A DNA stretch of 44,042 bases, taken from Halorubrum halodurans. GTDB lineage: Archaea; Halobacteriota; Halobacteria; Halobacteriales; Haloferacaceae. This document shows, one piece after another, positions 7,703 to 15,782 of the stretch (positions are counted from its first letter, which is position 1; each line of letters opens with the position of its first letter). A program made the position numbers and the translations under genes. The stretch is from the NCBI RefSeq assembly GCF_002252985.1, contig NZ_NHPJ01000138.1, positions 1 through 44,042 on the forward strand, in the 5' to 3' direction. The notes beneath the pieces were generated by a model. The model was not told the DNA's origin and searched no databases. It worked only from the letters and a program-made list of their open reading frames with translations.

Positions 7703-7939
7703 TCAGACCCTCATCACTACCACGGCGGCGACCGCGAGGACGCCGACGTGTGTCGCGTTGACCAGCCCGCTCGTTTCGGTCCGACCCGCGATCACCGGCA
7801 ATACGTCCAGATACGGTGCCCACGACGGCGCTCCCGCGTGCGGCGCGAGGAAGTTCCACGCCGCCAGCAGCACCACTCCAACCGCGGCGTACCGGATGCC
7901 GTTTCGGACATGCCGAGCGGGTCCGACGCCGGTGCTCAT
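7703..7939 (-). CDS. Small two-helix membrane protein, function unknown
   Basis: 78 aa from the ATG at 7939. A basic N-terminus (GPARHVRNGIRY) leads into one hydrophobic helix (AAVGVVLLAAWNFLAP), an exposed loop rich in Pro/Ala, and a second helix at the C-terminus (HVGVLAVAAVVVMRV). I do not recognise the family. A GTG 35 codons upstream would extend it, but a T-rich TATA-like run (about 7965-7972) then falls inside, whereas it is correctly spaced for leaderless initiation at 7939. The gene ends just past the structured repeat. Confidence 0.6.
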   Translation of the reverse strand: MSTGVGPARHVRNGIRYAAVGVVLLAAWNFLAPHAGAPSWAPYLDVLPVIAGRTETSGLVNATHVGVLAVAAVVVMRV

Positions 7940-8109
7940 GTGACCGCCGTCACGTTCGCCGGTGAAAAAAGTAATCCAGCCGAGACGTTCTCGGAGCTCA
8001 CCCGTCCTGACGCGGACGCGTTCGTAACGGAACGGCAGTTTCACACGAGCGTCACCGAGAGAGTCGAAAATCGGCGTACGAACGCCCCTCTACACCGACC
8101 TACATCCAC

Positions 8110-9102
8110 CTACTCCGGCGGTTCGGACATTCCATTCCCGGAATCCATCGGCTCGTATCCCACCCGCTCACGGGCGTGTTCGATGTCGAACCACGAGTTC
8201 GGGTTGTCGCTGATCCCGTAGAACACCTCGAAGGCCCCGCCGGCGAGGGTGTTCGGGTTCAGGTCGTCCACGCCCCGGCCGCCGTCCGCGCCGCTCCCGC
8301 CATCGCCGTCCGCATCGAGCCCGTCCCGCAGACACGCGTCCACCAGCCCCGCGCAGTCCCGTCGCGAGAGCCAGGTACACCGCATCCGCGCGACGGTCTC
8401 CCGATACTCGTCGTCGCCGCGCTCGCAGTCGCCGCGGGCGACCGCCCGCTCCGCGTCGCCGAACGGGTGGTCGTGGATCGGGTCGCGCACGGAGCCGATC
8501 CGGAGCGCGTAGCAGTCGATCCCCTCCCGTTCGGCGTACAGTCGGCACCACGCCTCGCCGGCCGCCTTCGACGCGCCGTAGTCCGAGTCGGGCCGCAGCG
8601 GGCTCTCGTGATCGACCGTCAGCTCGTAGTCGGGGTCGTACAGCGCCGGCGCGTGCTGCTCCTCGTACATGCCGACGGCGTGGTTCGAGGAGGCGAAGAC
8701 GACCGTCCCGACGCCCGCCCGCGAGGCGGCCTCGAGGACGTTCCGCGTCCCCCGGACGTTGTTGCGCTCGACGCCCTCGTACGGGGTCGAGACCGCCGGC
8801 TCGCCCGCGAGGTGGACGACGGCGTCGATCCCGCGATCGTCCATGACCGCCGCGAGCGACGCGGGCGCGTCCGCCCCGCCGACGTCGAGGACGACCGTCT
8901 CGCGGTCGCGGTGCGGGTGCGGCGTGCCGTCGCCGAGCTCCGCCGGCGGCTCCGCCCGGTCGTGGAGGACGTAGCCGGCCGCCGAGTGCGCCGTCACCGC
9001 GGTGCCGACGGTGCCGTGTGCCCCCGTGAGAAGCACCGTGACGGTTTCGAGGGGATCGTCGCTCACGGGAGAGGCGTCGCCCGCGGACGAGCCGTCGCTC
9101 AC
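8110..9102 (-). CDS. Extended SDR dehydrogenase, Azf (archaeal glucose-6-phosphate dehydrogenase)/uronate dehydrogenase-like
   Basis: 330 aa from a GTG at 9102 that overlaps the upstream stop by four bases (GTGA). NAD(P)-binding motif LLTGAHGTVG, then VVHLAG, VVFASSNHAVG, the catalytic YGASKAAGE (Tyr-x3-Lys), RIGS, TWLSRRDC and the C-terminal VFYGISDN. These segments follow the pattern of Haloferax Azf, the NAD-dependent glucose-6-phosphate dehydrogenase of the haloarchaeal oxidative pentose phosphate pathway, and of uronate dehydrogenases. It is longer than Azf (about 260 aa) through an Asp/Gly-rich insert near residues 265-280 and an N-terminal extension, so it may be a paralogue with another sugar substrate. 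A second GTG at 9066 is an alternative start. Confidence 0.8.
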   Translation of the reverse strand: MSDGSSAGDASPVSDDPLETVTVLLTGAHGTVGTAVTAHSAAGYVLHDRAEPPAELGDGTPHPHRDRETVVLDVGGADAPASLAAVMDDRGIDAVVHLAGEPAVSTPYEGVERNNVRGTRNVLEAASRAGVGTVVFASSNHAVGMYEEQHAPALYDPDYELTVDHESPLRPDSDYGASKAAGEAWCRLYAEREGIDCYALRIGSVRDPIHDHPFGDAERAVARGDCERGDDEYRETVARMRCTWLSRRDCAGLVDACLRDGLDADGDGGSGADGGRGVDDLNPNTLAGGAFEVFYGISDNPNSWFDIEHARERVGYEPMDSGNGMSEPPE

Positions 9103-9770
9103 GAGGAGGCCCCCTCGTCGTCGCCCGCCGTCCACCGGCGCGCGCCGGGGAGGATCCCGACCAGCTTCGTCACGTAGCCGAACCTGAACAGCCCGAGCTG
9201 CGAGAGCCCGCCGAGGACGAACACCGCGAGGAACGGGATCGCGGTGGGGTCGAAGAGCAGCGGCGCGACGGTCAGCTCCTCGGCGGCGGTCGCGAACGAC
9301 GCCGGCGTCAGCGAGCGCGACGCGAGCGCCGCGCCGATGAACGCCGTCGAGACCACGAGCGTCGTGCGCGTGAGGACGAAGCCGAACAGCGCGCCGACGG
9401 CGACGCCCGCGAGCGTCGCGCCGACGAGCAGCGCGGTCCCCTCGATCCCGGCCGCGTCCGCCGCGTAGAACGGCCCGACCGCGAACCGTCCCGCGAAGCC
9501 GCCGACGACCCCGCCGATCGCGAGGACGGCGAACGAGAGCCCGGCGTACGCGAGGAAGCCGCCGATCGCGCCGCCGAGCAGGACGCCGGCGGCCGAGAGC
9601 ACCAGCCCGTCGACGGCGATCAGTCCGGCGAGGTTCGGGACGGCGAGGTACCCCGCGCCCGCCCCGATCAGGAAGCCGGTCAGCGACACGGCGTAGACGG
9701 AGACCGCCGCGCCGACGAACGCGAGCAGGAGGCCCGCGACGACGACTCCCGCGTTGAGTGGCGTGAACAT
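9099..9770 (-). CDS. DUF4203-like polytopic membrane protein
   Basis: 223 aa, almost entirely hydrophobic, with about seven or eight predicted helices and many Gly/Ala pairs (LLGGAIGGFLAYAG, GVAVGALFGFVL), as in the DUF4203/TMEM198-like family. No enzymatic motif is visible and the function is unknown. The start is the ATG at 9770; a TATA-like CTTTAAG lies at about 9794-9800, so leaderless initiation is likely. Its stop codon overlaps the start of the Azf-like dehydrogenase gene, which argues that the two are cotranscribed. The C-terminal tail after the last helix is short and charged. Confidence 0.75.
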   Translation of the reverse strand: MFTPLNAGVVVAGLLLAFVGAAVSVYAVSLTGFLIGAGAGYLAVPNLAGLIAVDGLVLSAAGVLLGGAIGGFLAYAGLSFAVLAIGGVVGGFAGRFAVGPFYAADAAGIEGTALLVGATLAGVAVGALFGFVLTRTTLVVSTAFIGAALASRSLTPASFATAAEELTVAPLLFDPTAIPFLAVFVLGGLSQLGLFRFGYVTKLVGILPGARRWTAGDDEGASS

Positions 9771-9871
9771 GGACGCACGTGTGCCGCCGTTCGTCTTAAA
9801 GGGTCGGCGTGTCGGGAGACCGCGGCCGGGTGCGCGGGTCGTCGTCCCCTCGATGTCGTCCCCCCCGATGC

Positions 9872-10150
9872 TCACCGCGCCCGACGCGTCGCCCGCCGGT
9901 CGAGGTGGCGCGTGTAGCCGCCGACGGCGAGGCCGAACCCGACGACGAGCAGCAGGAAGCCGACGAGCCGGGTGGTTCCGATCGTCATCAGCGCGAGGAT
10001 CGCGCCGAAGACGAACGCGAAGACCCCGGCGACGACGATCCCGGCGTCGACGAGCGGCGAGGGTTGGACCGCCTCGCAGTGCGGACAGATCCGGGCGTCG
10101 CCGGGGACGGGCTCGCGACACTCGACGCAGCGGACGCGATCGCGGGACAC
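9872..10150 (-). CDS. Zinc-ribbon plus two-TM small membrane protein
   Basis: 92 aa. The N-terminus is a rubredoxin-like zinc ribbon: CVECREPVPGDARICPHC has the two CxxC pairs. Two hydrophobic helices follow (about residues 35-58 and 62-80), then an Arg-rich cytoplasmic tail (RRATRRAR). It resembles the many haloarchaeal 'zinc ribbon + transmembrane' proteins with no known function. It starts with GTG at 10150; a TATA box (GATATATG on the minus strand, about 10172-10179) is 22-29 bases upstream, giving a leaderless transcript separate from the MFS gene that ends at 10191. Confidence 0.75.
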   Translation of the reverse strand: MSRDRVRCVECREPVPGDARICPHCEAVQPSPLVDAGIVVAGVFAFVFGAILALMTIGTTRLVGFLLLVVGFGLAVGGYTRHLDRRATRRAR

Positions 10151-10190
10151 GTCGGGCGTTCGGGCGGCGGCGGCATATATCTGGCCGGGG

Positions 10191-11507
10191 TCAGTCGTCC
10201 GCGGCCGTCCCGCTCGCGGCGTCGGCCGTCTCGAGCGTCTCCTCGACCTGCGTCACCACCAGCGCGAGCGCGACGAGCGCGAGGATCCCGCCGACGGCGA
10301 AGGGGACGACGAAGCCGAAGCCGACGAGCCAGCCGGACGCCAGCGGGCCGAGCGCGACGCCGAAGCCGAACCCCATGGTGAGCACCGACAGCGTCGTCCC
10401 CGACTCGCCCTCGCGCGCGAGGTCGCCGGCGAGCGCGAGCGACGGCGCGAAGACGAACGCGACGGCGACGCCCTGACCCAGCCGGACGAGCGTCATCACG
10501 ACGGGCGAGAGGACGATCCCCTGTAACAGCGTCGTGGGCGCGAGCAGGAGGAACCCCGCCACGAGGAACGGTCGGCGGCCGACCCGGTCGCTCGCGCGTC
10601 CGACGGGGACCTGGAGGGCCACGTTCGCGATGGTGACCGCCGCGAACTGGACGCCGAACCAGACGGGCGGCTGGTCCAGCCGGAGGTTCACCTGGTTCTG
10701 GAGCGTCGCGTACAACGCGATACACAGCCCCATCGCGACCGTCGCGATCCCGAGCACGAAGACGGGGTCGAGCAGGCGGTCCTCGCCGCGGACCCGGATC
10801 GAGACGTCGTCGCCCGCGGCGGCCGCGTCGGCCGCGTCGTGAACGAGGAGGTAGACCAACGCGAAGCTGACGTACGCGCCGAGACAGGCGGCCGCGAACG
10901 CCGCGTCGAAGCCGTTCACGACCGGCAGCCCGACCGCGGTCAGGTCGTAGGGGCCGTTGTCGACGACGATCCCCGCGAGGACGGGGCCGAAGCCGAACCC
11001 GATCAGCCGGAAGGTGTTGAAGACCCCGAAGTTCCCGCCGCGCTGGTTCGCGCTGCCCGCGTACTCGTTGACGAGCGCGACCGTCGCCGGGATCGTCAGC
11101 GCCGCCCCGAACCCCTGGATCGCCCGGAGGACGACGAGGATCCAGTAGGCGTCCGCGAGCGTGTAGAGCGCGCTCGCGGTCCCCAGAAGCAGGATCCCGG
11201 CGAGCACGAACGGCCGTCGGGTGGCCAGTCGGTCGGAGAGCCGCCCGGTGAACGGCTGCGAGAAGCTGTTGAGGAAACCGAAAAGCGAGAGGACGAACCC
11301 GATGAGCAGCGGCTCGGTGAGCGTCACGCTCGCGGCGCCGACCCCGACGCTCGCGCCGACGAGCGCGTCGATGTCGATCAGGTCGCTCGCGACGTACAGC
11401 GGGAGGACGACGATGAGAAACGAGTTGCCGACCGCGCCGACCATCCGTGCGAGCGCGAGGACGATCACGCGGCGATCGGTCTCGAGTATCTCCGAGAGCG
11501 ACCCCAT
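10191..11507 (-). CDS. Major facilitator superfamily transporter
   Basis: 438 aa with about twelve hydrophobic helices in two sets of six. The MFS signature loop between helices 2 and 3 reads GRLSDRLATRRPF, and the corresponding loop in the second half reads GRASDRVGRRPF. Helix 4/5 carries RAIQGFGAALTIP, the pattern of drug:H+ antiporter-type members. A short hydrophilic segment rich in Asp/Ala (VHDAADAAAAGDDVS) joins the halves. The substrate cannot be told from sequence; efflux is the more likely direction by family resemblance only. The start is the ATG at 11507. No cotranscribed partner is evident. Confidence 0.9.
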   Translation of the reverse strand: MGSLSEILETDRRVIVLALARMVGAVGNSFLIVVLPLYVASDLIDIDALVGASVGVGAASVTLTEPLLIGFVLSLFGFLNSFSQPFTGRLSDRLATRRPFVLAGILLLGTASALYTLADAYWILVVLRAIQGFGAALTIPATVALVNEYAGSANQRGGNFGVFNTFRLIGFGFGPVLAGIVVDNGPYDLTAVGLPVVNGFDAAFAAACLGAYVSFALVYLLVHDAADAAAAGDDVSIRVRGEDRLLDPVFVLGIATVAMGLCIALYATLQNQVNLRLDQPPVWFGVQFAAVTIANVALQVPVGRASDRVGRRPFLVAGFLLLAPTTLLQGIVLSPVVMTLVRLGQGVAVAFVFAPSLALAGDLAREGESGTTLSVLTMGFGFGVALGPLASGWLVGFGFVVPFAVGGILALVALALVVTQVEETLETADAASGTAADD

Positions 11508-11635
11508 TCGGTTCGGCTTGAATCCCGGTCGTCAAGGCCCTTGCGGACGGCGGGAGGCGATCCGGTTTCTCGCCGTTCGCGGCCACGGCCGTTCGCCGAC
11601 CGTCTACCCGACGAGCGGCCGTACTCGGCGACCGC

Positions 11636-13429
11636 CTACTCGACGAGCGGTCGCACGGGTCGGTCGGTACCGCGGATCTCGAAGCGAGCGCCGTCCGACT
11701 CGGGCTCGACCGCCGCGATCTCCCACCCGTGTGCGGTGACGATCTCCTTGACGATGGCCAATCCGAACCCGGTGTTGCCCTCGGATCCGCTCTGGCCGGG
11801 CTCGAACAGGTCGTCGCGGATCCCCTCGGGGATTCCGGGGCCGTCGTCGGCGACGTAGAAGCCGTCCTCGAGGTCGCCGACGCGGATCGTGACGTCGTCG
11901 TCGACCGACCCGTGTTCGATCGAGTTCCTGAAGAGGTTCTCGAACAGGTTCCTGAGCCGGTCCGGGTCGGCGAGGACGCGCCCGTCGAGGTCGATCTCGA
12001 GGTCGGCTCCCTCGGTGTCGACGGTTCCCCAGCTGTCGTCGACCAGCTCCGCGAGGTCGACCGGCTCCGGGTCGCCGACGGTCTCGCCCTCGCGGGCCAG
12101 CGTCAGCGTGTGGTCGACGATCGACTCGATCCGGTCGAGCGCGTCGGCCGCGGCGGCGAGGTGTTCGTTCCCGGTCTCCTCGCGGGCCATCTCCACGCGG
12201 CCGAGCGCGACGTTGAGCGGGTTCCGGAGGTCGTGGCTGACGATCCCGGCGAACTCGTCGAGCCGCTCGTTCTGCCGGCGGAGCGCCGTCTCGCGGTCCT
12301 TGAACGCCGTGATGTCCTCCTGGAAGCCGACCCACCCCGTGACGCGGTCCTCGTCGTGTTCGCGGATCGGCGCGACGCTGACGCGGTTCCAGAACGGGGT
12401 GCCGTCCTTCCGGTAGTTCAACAGCTCGACGCTCGCGGGCTCCTCGGCGTCAATCGCGTCCCGGAGTTCGGCGACCGCCGCCTCGTCCGTGTCCGGGCCC
12501 TGGAGGAACCGACAGTTGATCCCGACCGCGTCCTCGCGGTCGTAGCCGGTCATCTCGACGAACTCGTCGTTGACGTACACCATCGGGTTGTCCGACAGGC
12601 TCGGGTCGGTGATGGTGATCCCGACTGGCGCCTCGTCGAGCGCCCGCCGTTTCGTCTCCAGCTCCTCCCGTCGGGCCGCCTCCACCGAGACGTCCCGGAG
12701 GATGCCGACGCTGCCGTCGAACCGCTCGCCCTCGTAGGGGAGGACGGCCATGTGGTCGCGACACGGGATCGGGTCGCCCTCCTTGGGGTCGATGTCGACG
12801 CGGAACCGCTGGACGTCCGGGCCGTCGCGCGAGAGGATCGTCCCGAGCCGGTCCTCGGCCTCCGCGACCGCCTCCGCGTCCTTGATCAGGTCGGGCGTGT
12901 TGCCGACGATCTCCTCGCGGTCGTACCCGGTCAGCTCGGCGAACGGCTCGTTGACGAAGGTGAACGTCCCCGTCTCGTCGACGACGTACACGGGGTAGCC
13001 GAGCGCGTCGATGACCGTCGAGTACCGGTCCGCGATCTCCCTCGTGCGGTGTTCCTCGACCGCCTGCTCGACCCGGTTCGCGAGCCGCTGGAGCTGTTCG
13101 GGGCCGCCCTTCTGGAAGTAGCCCGTGACGCCCGCGTTGAGCGCGCGGCTCGCGATCTCCTCGGATCCCTTCCCCGTGTACAACACGAACGGGACGTGCG
13201 GGTGGTCCACCCGCAGCGCCTCGAAGAACGCCAGCCCGTCCATCTCGGGCATGTCGTAGTCGCTGATCACGCAGTCGAACGACGCGGCCTCGAGCCGCTC
13301 GAGCCCGGTCTCCGGATCCGTCACGCTCGTCACCGACACCGCCGCCAGCTCGCGGTCGAGATACGCCTCGGCGAGGTCGAGCACCGAGGGGTCGTCGTCG
13401 ACGTGTAACACGTCGATCCGTTCCGTCAT
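11636..13429 (-). CDS. Receiver-PAS-LOV hybrid histidine kinase, probable blue-light sensor
   Basis: 597 aa, soluble. Residues 1-120 form a receiver domain (DDD at 11-13, phosphoacceptor Asp57 in SDYDMPEMDG, Lys87). A PAS domain spans about 132-250. Residues about 262-374 form a LOV domain with the flavin-binding set NCRFLQG (Asn305, photoactive-type Cys306, Arg307, Gln310), NYRKDG (Asn338), FWN (Asn348) and VGFQ (Gln370). The kinase core follows: phosphoacceptor His399 in IVSHDLRNPL, N-box (LFRNSIEHG), DDGPGIPEG and GFGLAIVKE. In LOV proteins this cysteine forms a photo-adduct with FMN; a light-sensing role is therefore inferred. The only visible departure is Ile for Arg in the GRNCRFLQ signature. 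TATA-like GTTTATC lies about 25-30 bases ahead of the ATG at 13429. Confidence 0.9.
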   Translation of the reverse strand: MTERIDVLHVDDDPSVLDLAEAYLDRELAAVSVTSVTDPETGLERLEAASFDCVISDYDMPEMDGLAFFEALRVDHPHVPFVLYTGKGSEEIASRALNAGVTGYFQKGGPEQLQRLANRVEQAVEEHRTREIADRYSTVIDALGYPVYVVDETGTFTFVNEPFAELTGYDREEIVGNTPDLIKDAEAVAEAEDRLGTILSRDGPDVQRFRVDIDPKEGDPIPCRDHMAVLPYEGERFDGSVGILRDVSVEAARREELETKRRALDEAPVGITITDPSLSDNPMVYVNDEFVEMTGYDREDAVGINCRFLQGPDTDEAAVAELRDAIDAEEPASVELLNYRKDGTPFWNRVSVAPIREHDEDRVTGWVGFQEDITAFKDRETALRRQNERLDEFAGIVSHDLRNPLNVALGRVEMAREETGNEHLAAAADALDRIESIVDHTLTLAREGETVGDPEPVDLAELVDDSWGTVDTEGADLEIDLDGRVLADPDRLRNLFENLFRNSIEHGSVDDDVTIRVGDLEDGFYVADDGPGIPEGIRDDLFEPGQSGSEGNTGFGLAIVKEIVTAHGWEIAAVEPESDGARFEIRGTDRPVRPLVE

Positions 13430-13500
13430 GGACGATCAAACGGAGCCGGAGATAAACGCGTATCGCCTCGCGTCTCACGACCGGACCCGAACGGGGCGGA

Positions 13501-13542
13501 CGCGGTCGCGAACGAGACGAACGCGGTCACGAACGGGATGAA
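13501..13542. repeat. Tandem 21-base direct repeat upstream of dinB
   Basis: Units 13501-13521 and 13522-13542 match at 18 of 21 positions (core CGCGGTCRCGAACG). A decayed partial third copy may precede them at about 13488-13500. The repeat sits in the 196-base gap between the divergent LOV kinase and dinB genes, about 50 bases ahead of the dinB TATA-like CTTAAG. Confidence 0.45.
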
Positions 13543-13590
13543 CCCGGTGGCCGTCCGGATCGGCGCGGTTCAGTTCCGCCGCGCGTGGCG

Positions 13591-13598
13591 GGCGCTTA
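13591..13598 (+). promoter_or_regulatory. TATA-like box for dinB
   Basis: CTTAAG in a GC-rich context, about 30 bases ahead of the dinB ATG at 13626, the usual leaderless spacing. Confidence 0.45.
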
Positions 13599-13625
13599 AG
13601 TCGACGCGGAGCCGACCCAGGGACG

Positions 13626-15176
13626 ATGGAGGGTGTCGACTCGCGGAGCGTCGCCTCGGGAGCGGTCGACGACGGTCCAGGGGAGGCCGACGCCGCCCGG
13701 CCGGCGACGGACGGCGGGACGCTCCCCGGATCCGACGTGGGTGACGACGCCGACGAGCCCGACCGCGTCGTCTGCCACGTCGACATGGACTGTTTCTACG
13801 CCTCCTGTGAGCGCCTGCGCGACCCCGACCTCCGCGGCGAGCCCGTCGTGGTGGGGATGGGGTACGAGCCGGGCGAGACGGTCGGGGCGGTCGCGACCGC
13901 GAGCTACGAGGCGCGCGCGTTCGGCGTCGAGAGCGCGACGCCGATCTCCGAGGCCCTCGACCGGCTGCCCCGGCGCGCCGACGCCGATCCCGCGGACCCG
14001 GACGCGCCCGACCCCGACGAGACCGGGCGGTACCTCCCCGTCGACATGGCGTTCTACGAGGAGGTCGCGGAGGAGGTGAAGGCGGTCCTTCGGGACTGCG
14101 CCGACGTGCTCCGGGAGGTGAGCGTCGACGAGGCCTACCTCGACGTCACCGACCGCACCGCCTGGGACGCCGTCGGCGGCGACGACCCGGAACCGAGCGC
14201 CGCCGCGGGGCCGAGCGAGGTCCGGACGCTCGCGGAGGGGTACGCGAGACACGTCAAGCAGCGCATCGAGCGGGAGGCGGGCGTGCCCGCGAGCGTCGGC
14301 GTCGCGCCGAACATGTCGGCGGCGAAGGTCGCGAGCGACGCGGACAAGCCGGACGGGCTCGTCGTCGTGCCGCCCGGCTCCGTCGCGACGTTCCTCGCGC
14401 CGCTGCCGACGGCCGCGCTCCACGGCGTCGGCCCCGTGACCGAGCGCGCCCTCGCGGAACGCGGGATCGAGACCGCGGGCGACGTGGCCGACGCCGACCC
14501 GGAGACGCTGGCCGAGGCGTTCGGCGACCGCGGCCGGGCGCTGGTCCGGCGCGCCCGCGGGAAGGACGACCGCGAGGTGACTCCGCGGGGGCTGCCGAAG
14601 AGCCTCTCGCGGGAGTCGTCGCTGCCGCGGACGACCGACGAGGAGCGCAAACGCGAGACCGTCGCCGCGCTCGCGGCCGACGTGGCCCGGCGCGCCCGCG
14701 AACGGGGCTGTCTGTACCGCACGATCGGGATCAAGGCGGTCCTGCCGCCGTTCGACGTCAACACCCGCGCCCGGAGCCTCCCAGGTCCCGTCGACGACCC
14801 CGACCTGGTCGAGGAGGTGGCGCTGGAGCTGCTCTCCGAGTTCGCCGACGACGAGGTCCGCAAGCTCGGCGTGCGCGTGTCGAACCTTGACTTCTCGGAG
14901 GGCGACCAGGCGACGCTCGGCGGGTTCGAGGGGACCGGCCGCGACCGCGGGGACGACCTCGACCGCGGGGGACCCGCCGGCCGAGACGGTCGCGAAGGAA
15001 CCGGCGCGACGATCACCGACTGGATCGGCGGGGGATCGGCCGACGACGGCGAGACCGGCCACGGGGACTCCGACGAGTCCGACACGGTCTCGGAGGGCGA
15101 GGCGGTCTCCGGGACCGACGACGCGCCCGAGCGGCGGACCGACGACGGGCAGGCGTCGCTCGGGGACTGGTCGTGA
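13626..15176 (+). CDS. dinB: DNA polymerase IV (Y-family translesion polymerase)
   Basis: 516 aa. Y-family polymerases copy past damaged bases. After a ~48-residue acidic N-terminal extension, the palm begins with DMDCFYASCE (first catalytic Asp) and continues to SVDEAYLD (catalytic Asp-Glu). The helix-hairpin-helix region (LHGVGPVTERALAERGIETAGD) and the little-finger domain follow. Beyond the usual ~400-residue core is a ~110-residue disordered, acidic tail. It contains two PCNA-interaction-like motifs: QATLGGF near residue 428 and QASLGDW at the very end. The second matches the common terminal PIP-box position; the first may be a duplicate. An insertion (RRADADPADPDAPDPDETG) in the finger region is typical of haloarchaeal acidic loops. 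Confidence 0.95.
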   Translation: MEGVDSRSVASGAVDDGPGEADAARPATDGGTLPGSDVGDDADEPDRVVCHVDMDCFYASCERLRDPDLRGEPVVVGMGYEPGETVGAVATASYEARAFGVESATPISEALDRLPRRADADPADPDAPDPDETGRYLPVDMAFYEEVAEEVKAVLRDCADVLREVSVDEAYLDVTDRTAWDAVGGDDPEPSAAAGPSEVRTLAEGYARHVKQRIEREAGVPASVGVAPNMSAAKVASDADKPDGLVVVPPGSVATFLAPLPTAALHGVGPVTERALAERGIETAGDVADADPETLAEAFGDRGRALVRRARGKDDREVTPRGLPKSLSRESSLPRTTDEERKRETVAALAADVARRARERGCLYRTIGIKAVLPPFDVNTRARSLPGPVDDPDLVEEVALELLSEFADDEVRKLGVRVSNLDFSEGDQATLGGFEGTGRDRGDDLDRGGPAGRDGREGTGATITDWIGGGSADDGETGHGDSDESDTVSEGEAVSGTDDAPERRTDDGQASLGDWS

Positions 15177-15236
15177 GGCGGGACGGGCAGGGGCGGTGGA
15201 GTAGATTTAGGGGCACGGCCGCGAGGGAACACGGGT

Positions 15237-15710
15237 ATGGCCTCGCTCCTCGACGTGGCCCCGTCCCTCCGCGCGGTCCTCCTCGGCTCGGATCGGGGGG
15301 ATCGGGGCCGATCGGTCCGACTCGCCGCTCCGCTGCTCTGCTTCCTCGGCGTCCTCGCCGGCTACGCGGTCGGGGTCTTCGAGGTCGGCGGCGTCGTGTT
15401 CCTCCCGCGGGACGCGGCGGTCGCGGGCGTCCTCGTCGCGGGCGTCCTCGCGTGTCGCGGCGAGGGGCTGGCGGTCGCGTGGGTCACCGTGTACGCGGCC
15501 CTGTTCGGCTACGGCGCCGACCACTACCTGCTCGGACTCCCCGGACGGCCGGTCCTCGACCGGATGGCCGCCCTGCTCGGCGTCGACGGGCTCGTCTTCC
15601 TCGGCGTCCAGGCGTTCGTGTTGGGGACGCTCGCGTGGATCGGCGGGACGGTCGCCGCGCGCGTGGTCGCGGCGGTCCGGGACCGGCGATCGACGGCGGA
15701 CAGCGAGTGA
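15237..15710 (+). CDS. Four-helix membrane protein, function unknown
   Basis: 157 aa with about four hydrophobic segments (starting LAAPLLCFLGVLAGYAVGVF) and a basic C-terminal tail (RVVAAVRDRRS). No motif is recognised. The coding frame has normal composition, begins with ATG at 15237 and has a TATA-like GATTTAG at about 15203-15209, so it is probably transcribed independently of dinB, whose stop lies 60 bases upstream. Similar short membrane proteins are common hypothetical genes in haloarchaea. Confidence 0.65.
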   Translation: MASLLDVAPSLRAVLLGSDRGDRGRSVRLAAPLLCFLGVLAGYAVGVFEVGGVVFLPRDAAVAGVLVAGVLACRGEGLAVAWVTVYAALFGYGADHYLLGLPGRPVLDRMAALLGVDGLVFLGVQAFVLGTLAWIGGTVAARVVAAVRDRRSTADSE

Positions 15711-15782
15711 GGGCGGCGCCCGCCCGCGTGAGCCGCCGCCCCGATGCCGAGGCTTTACCTCGCGGAGCGCCGAGTCGGTGGT

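Noticed and set aside
7465..7943. Overlapping plus-strand frames across the intergenic repeat
   Set aside because: The same DNA is open in several phases and is filled with hairpins and inverted ends; the products have no domain and an atypical, basic composition for a halophile.
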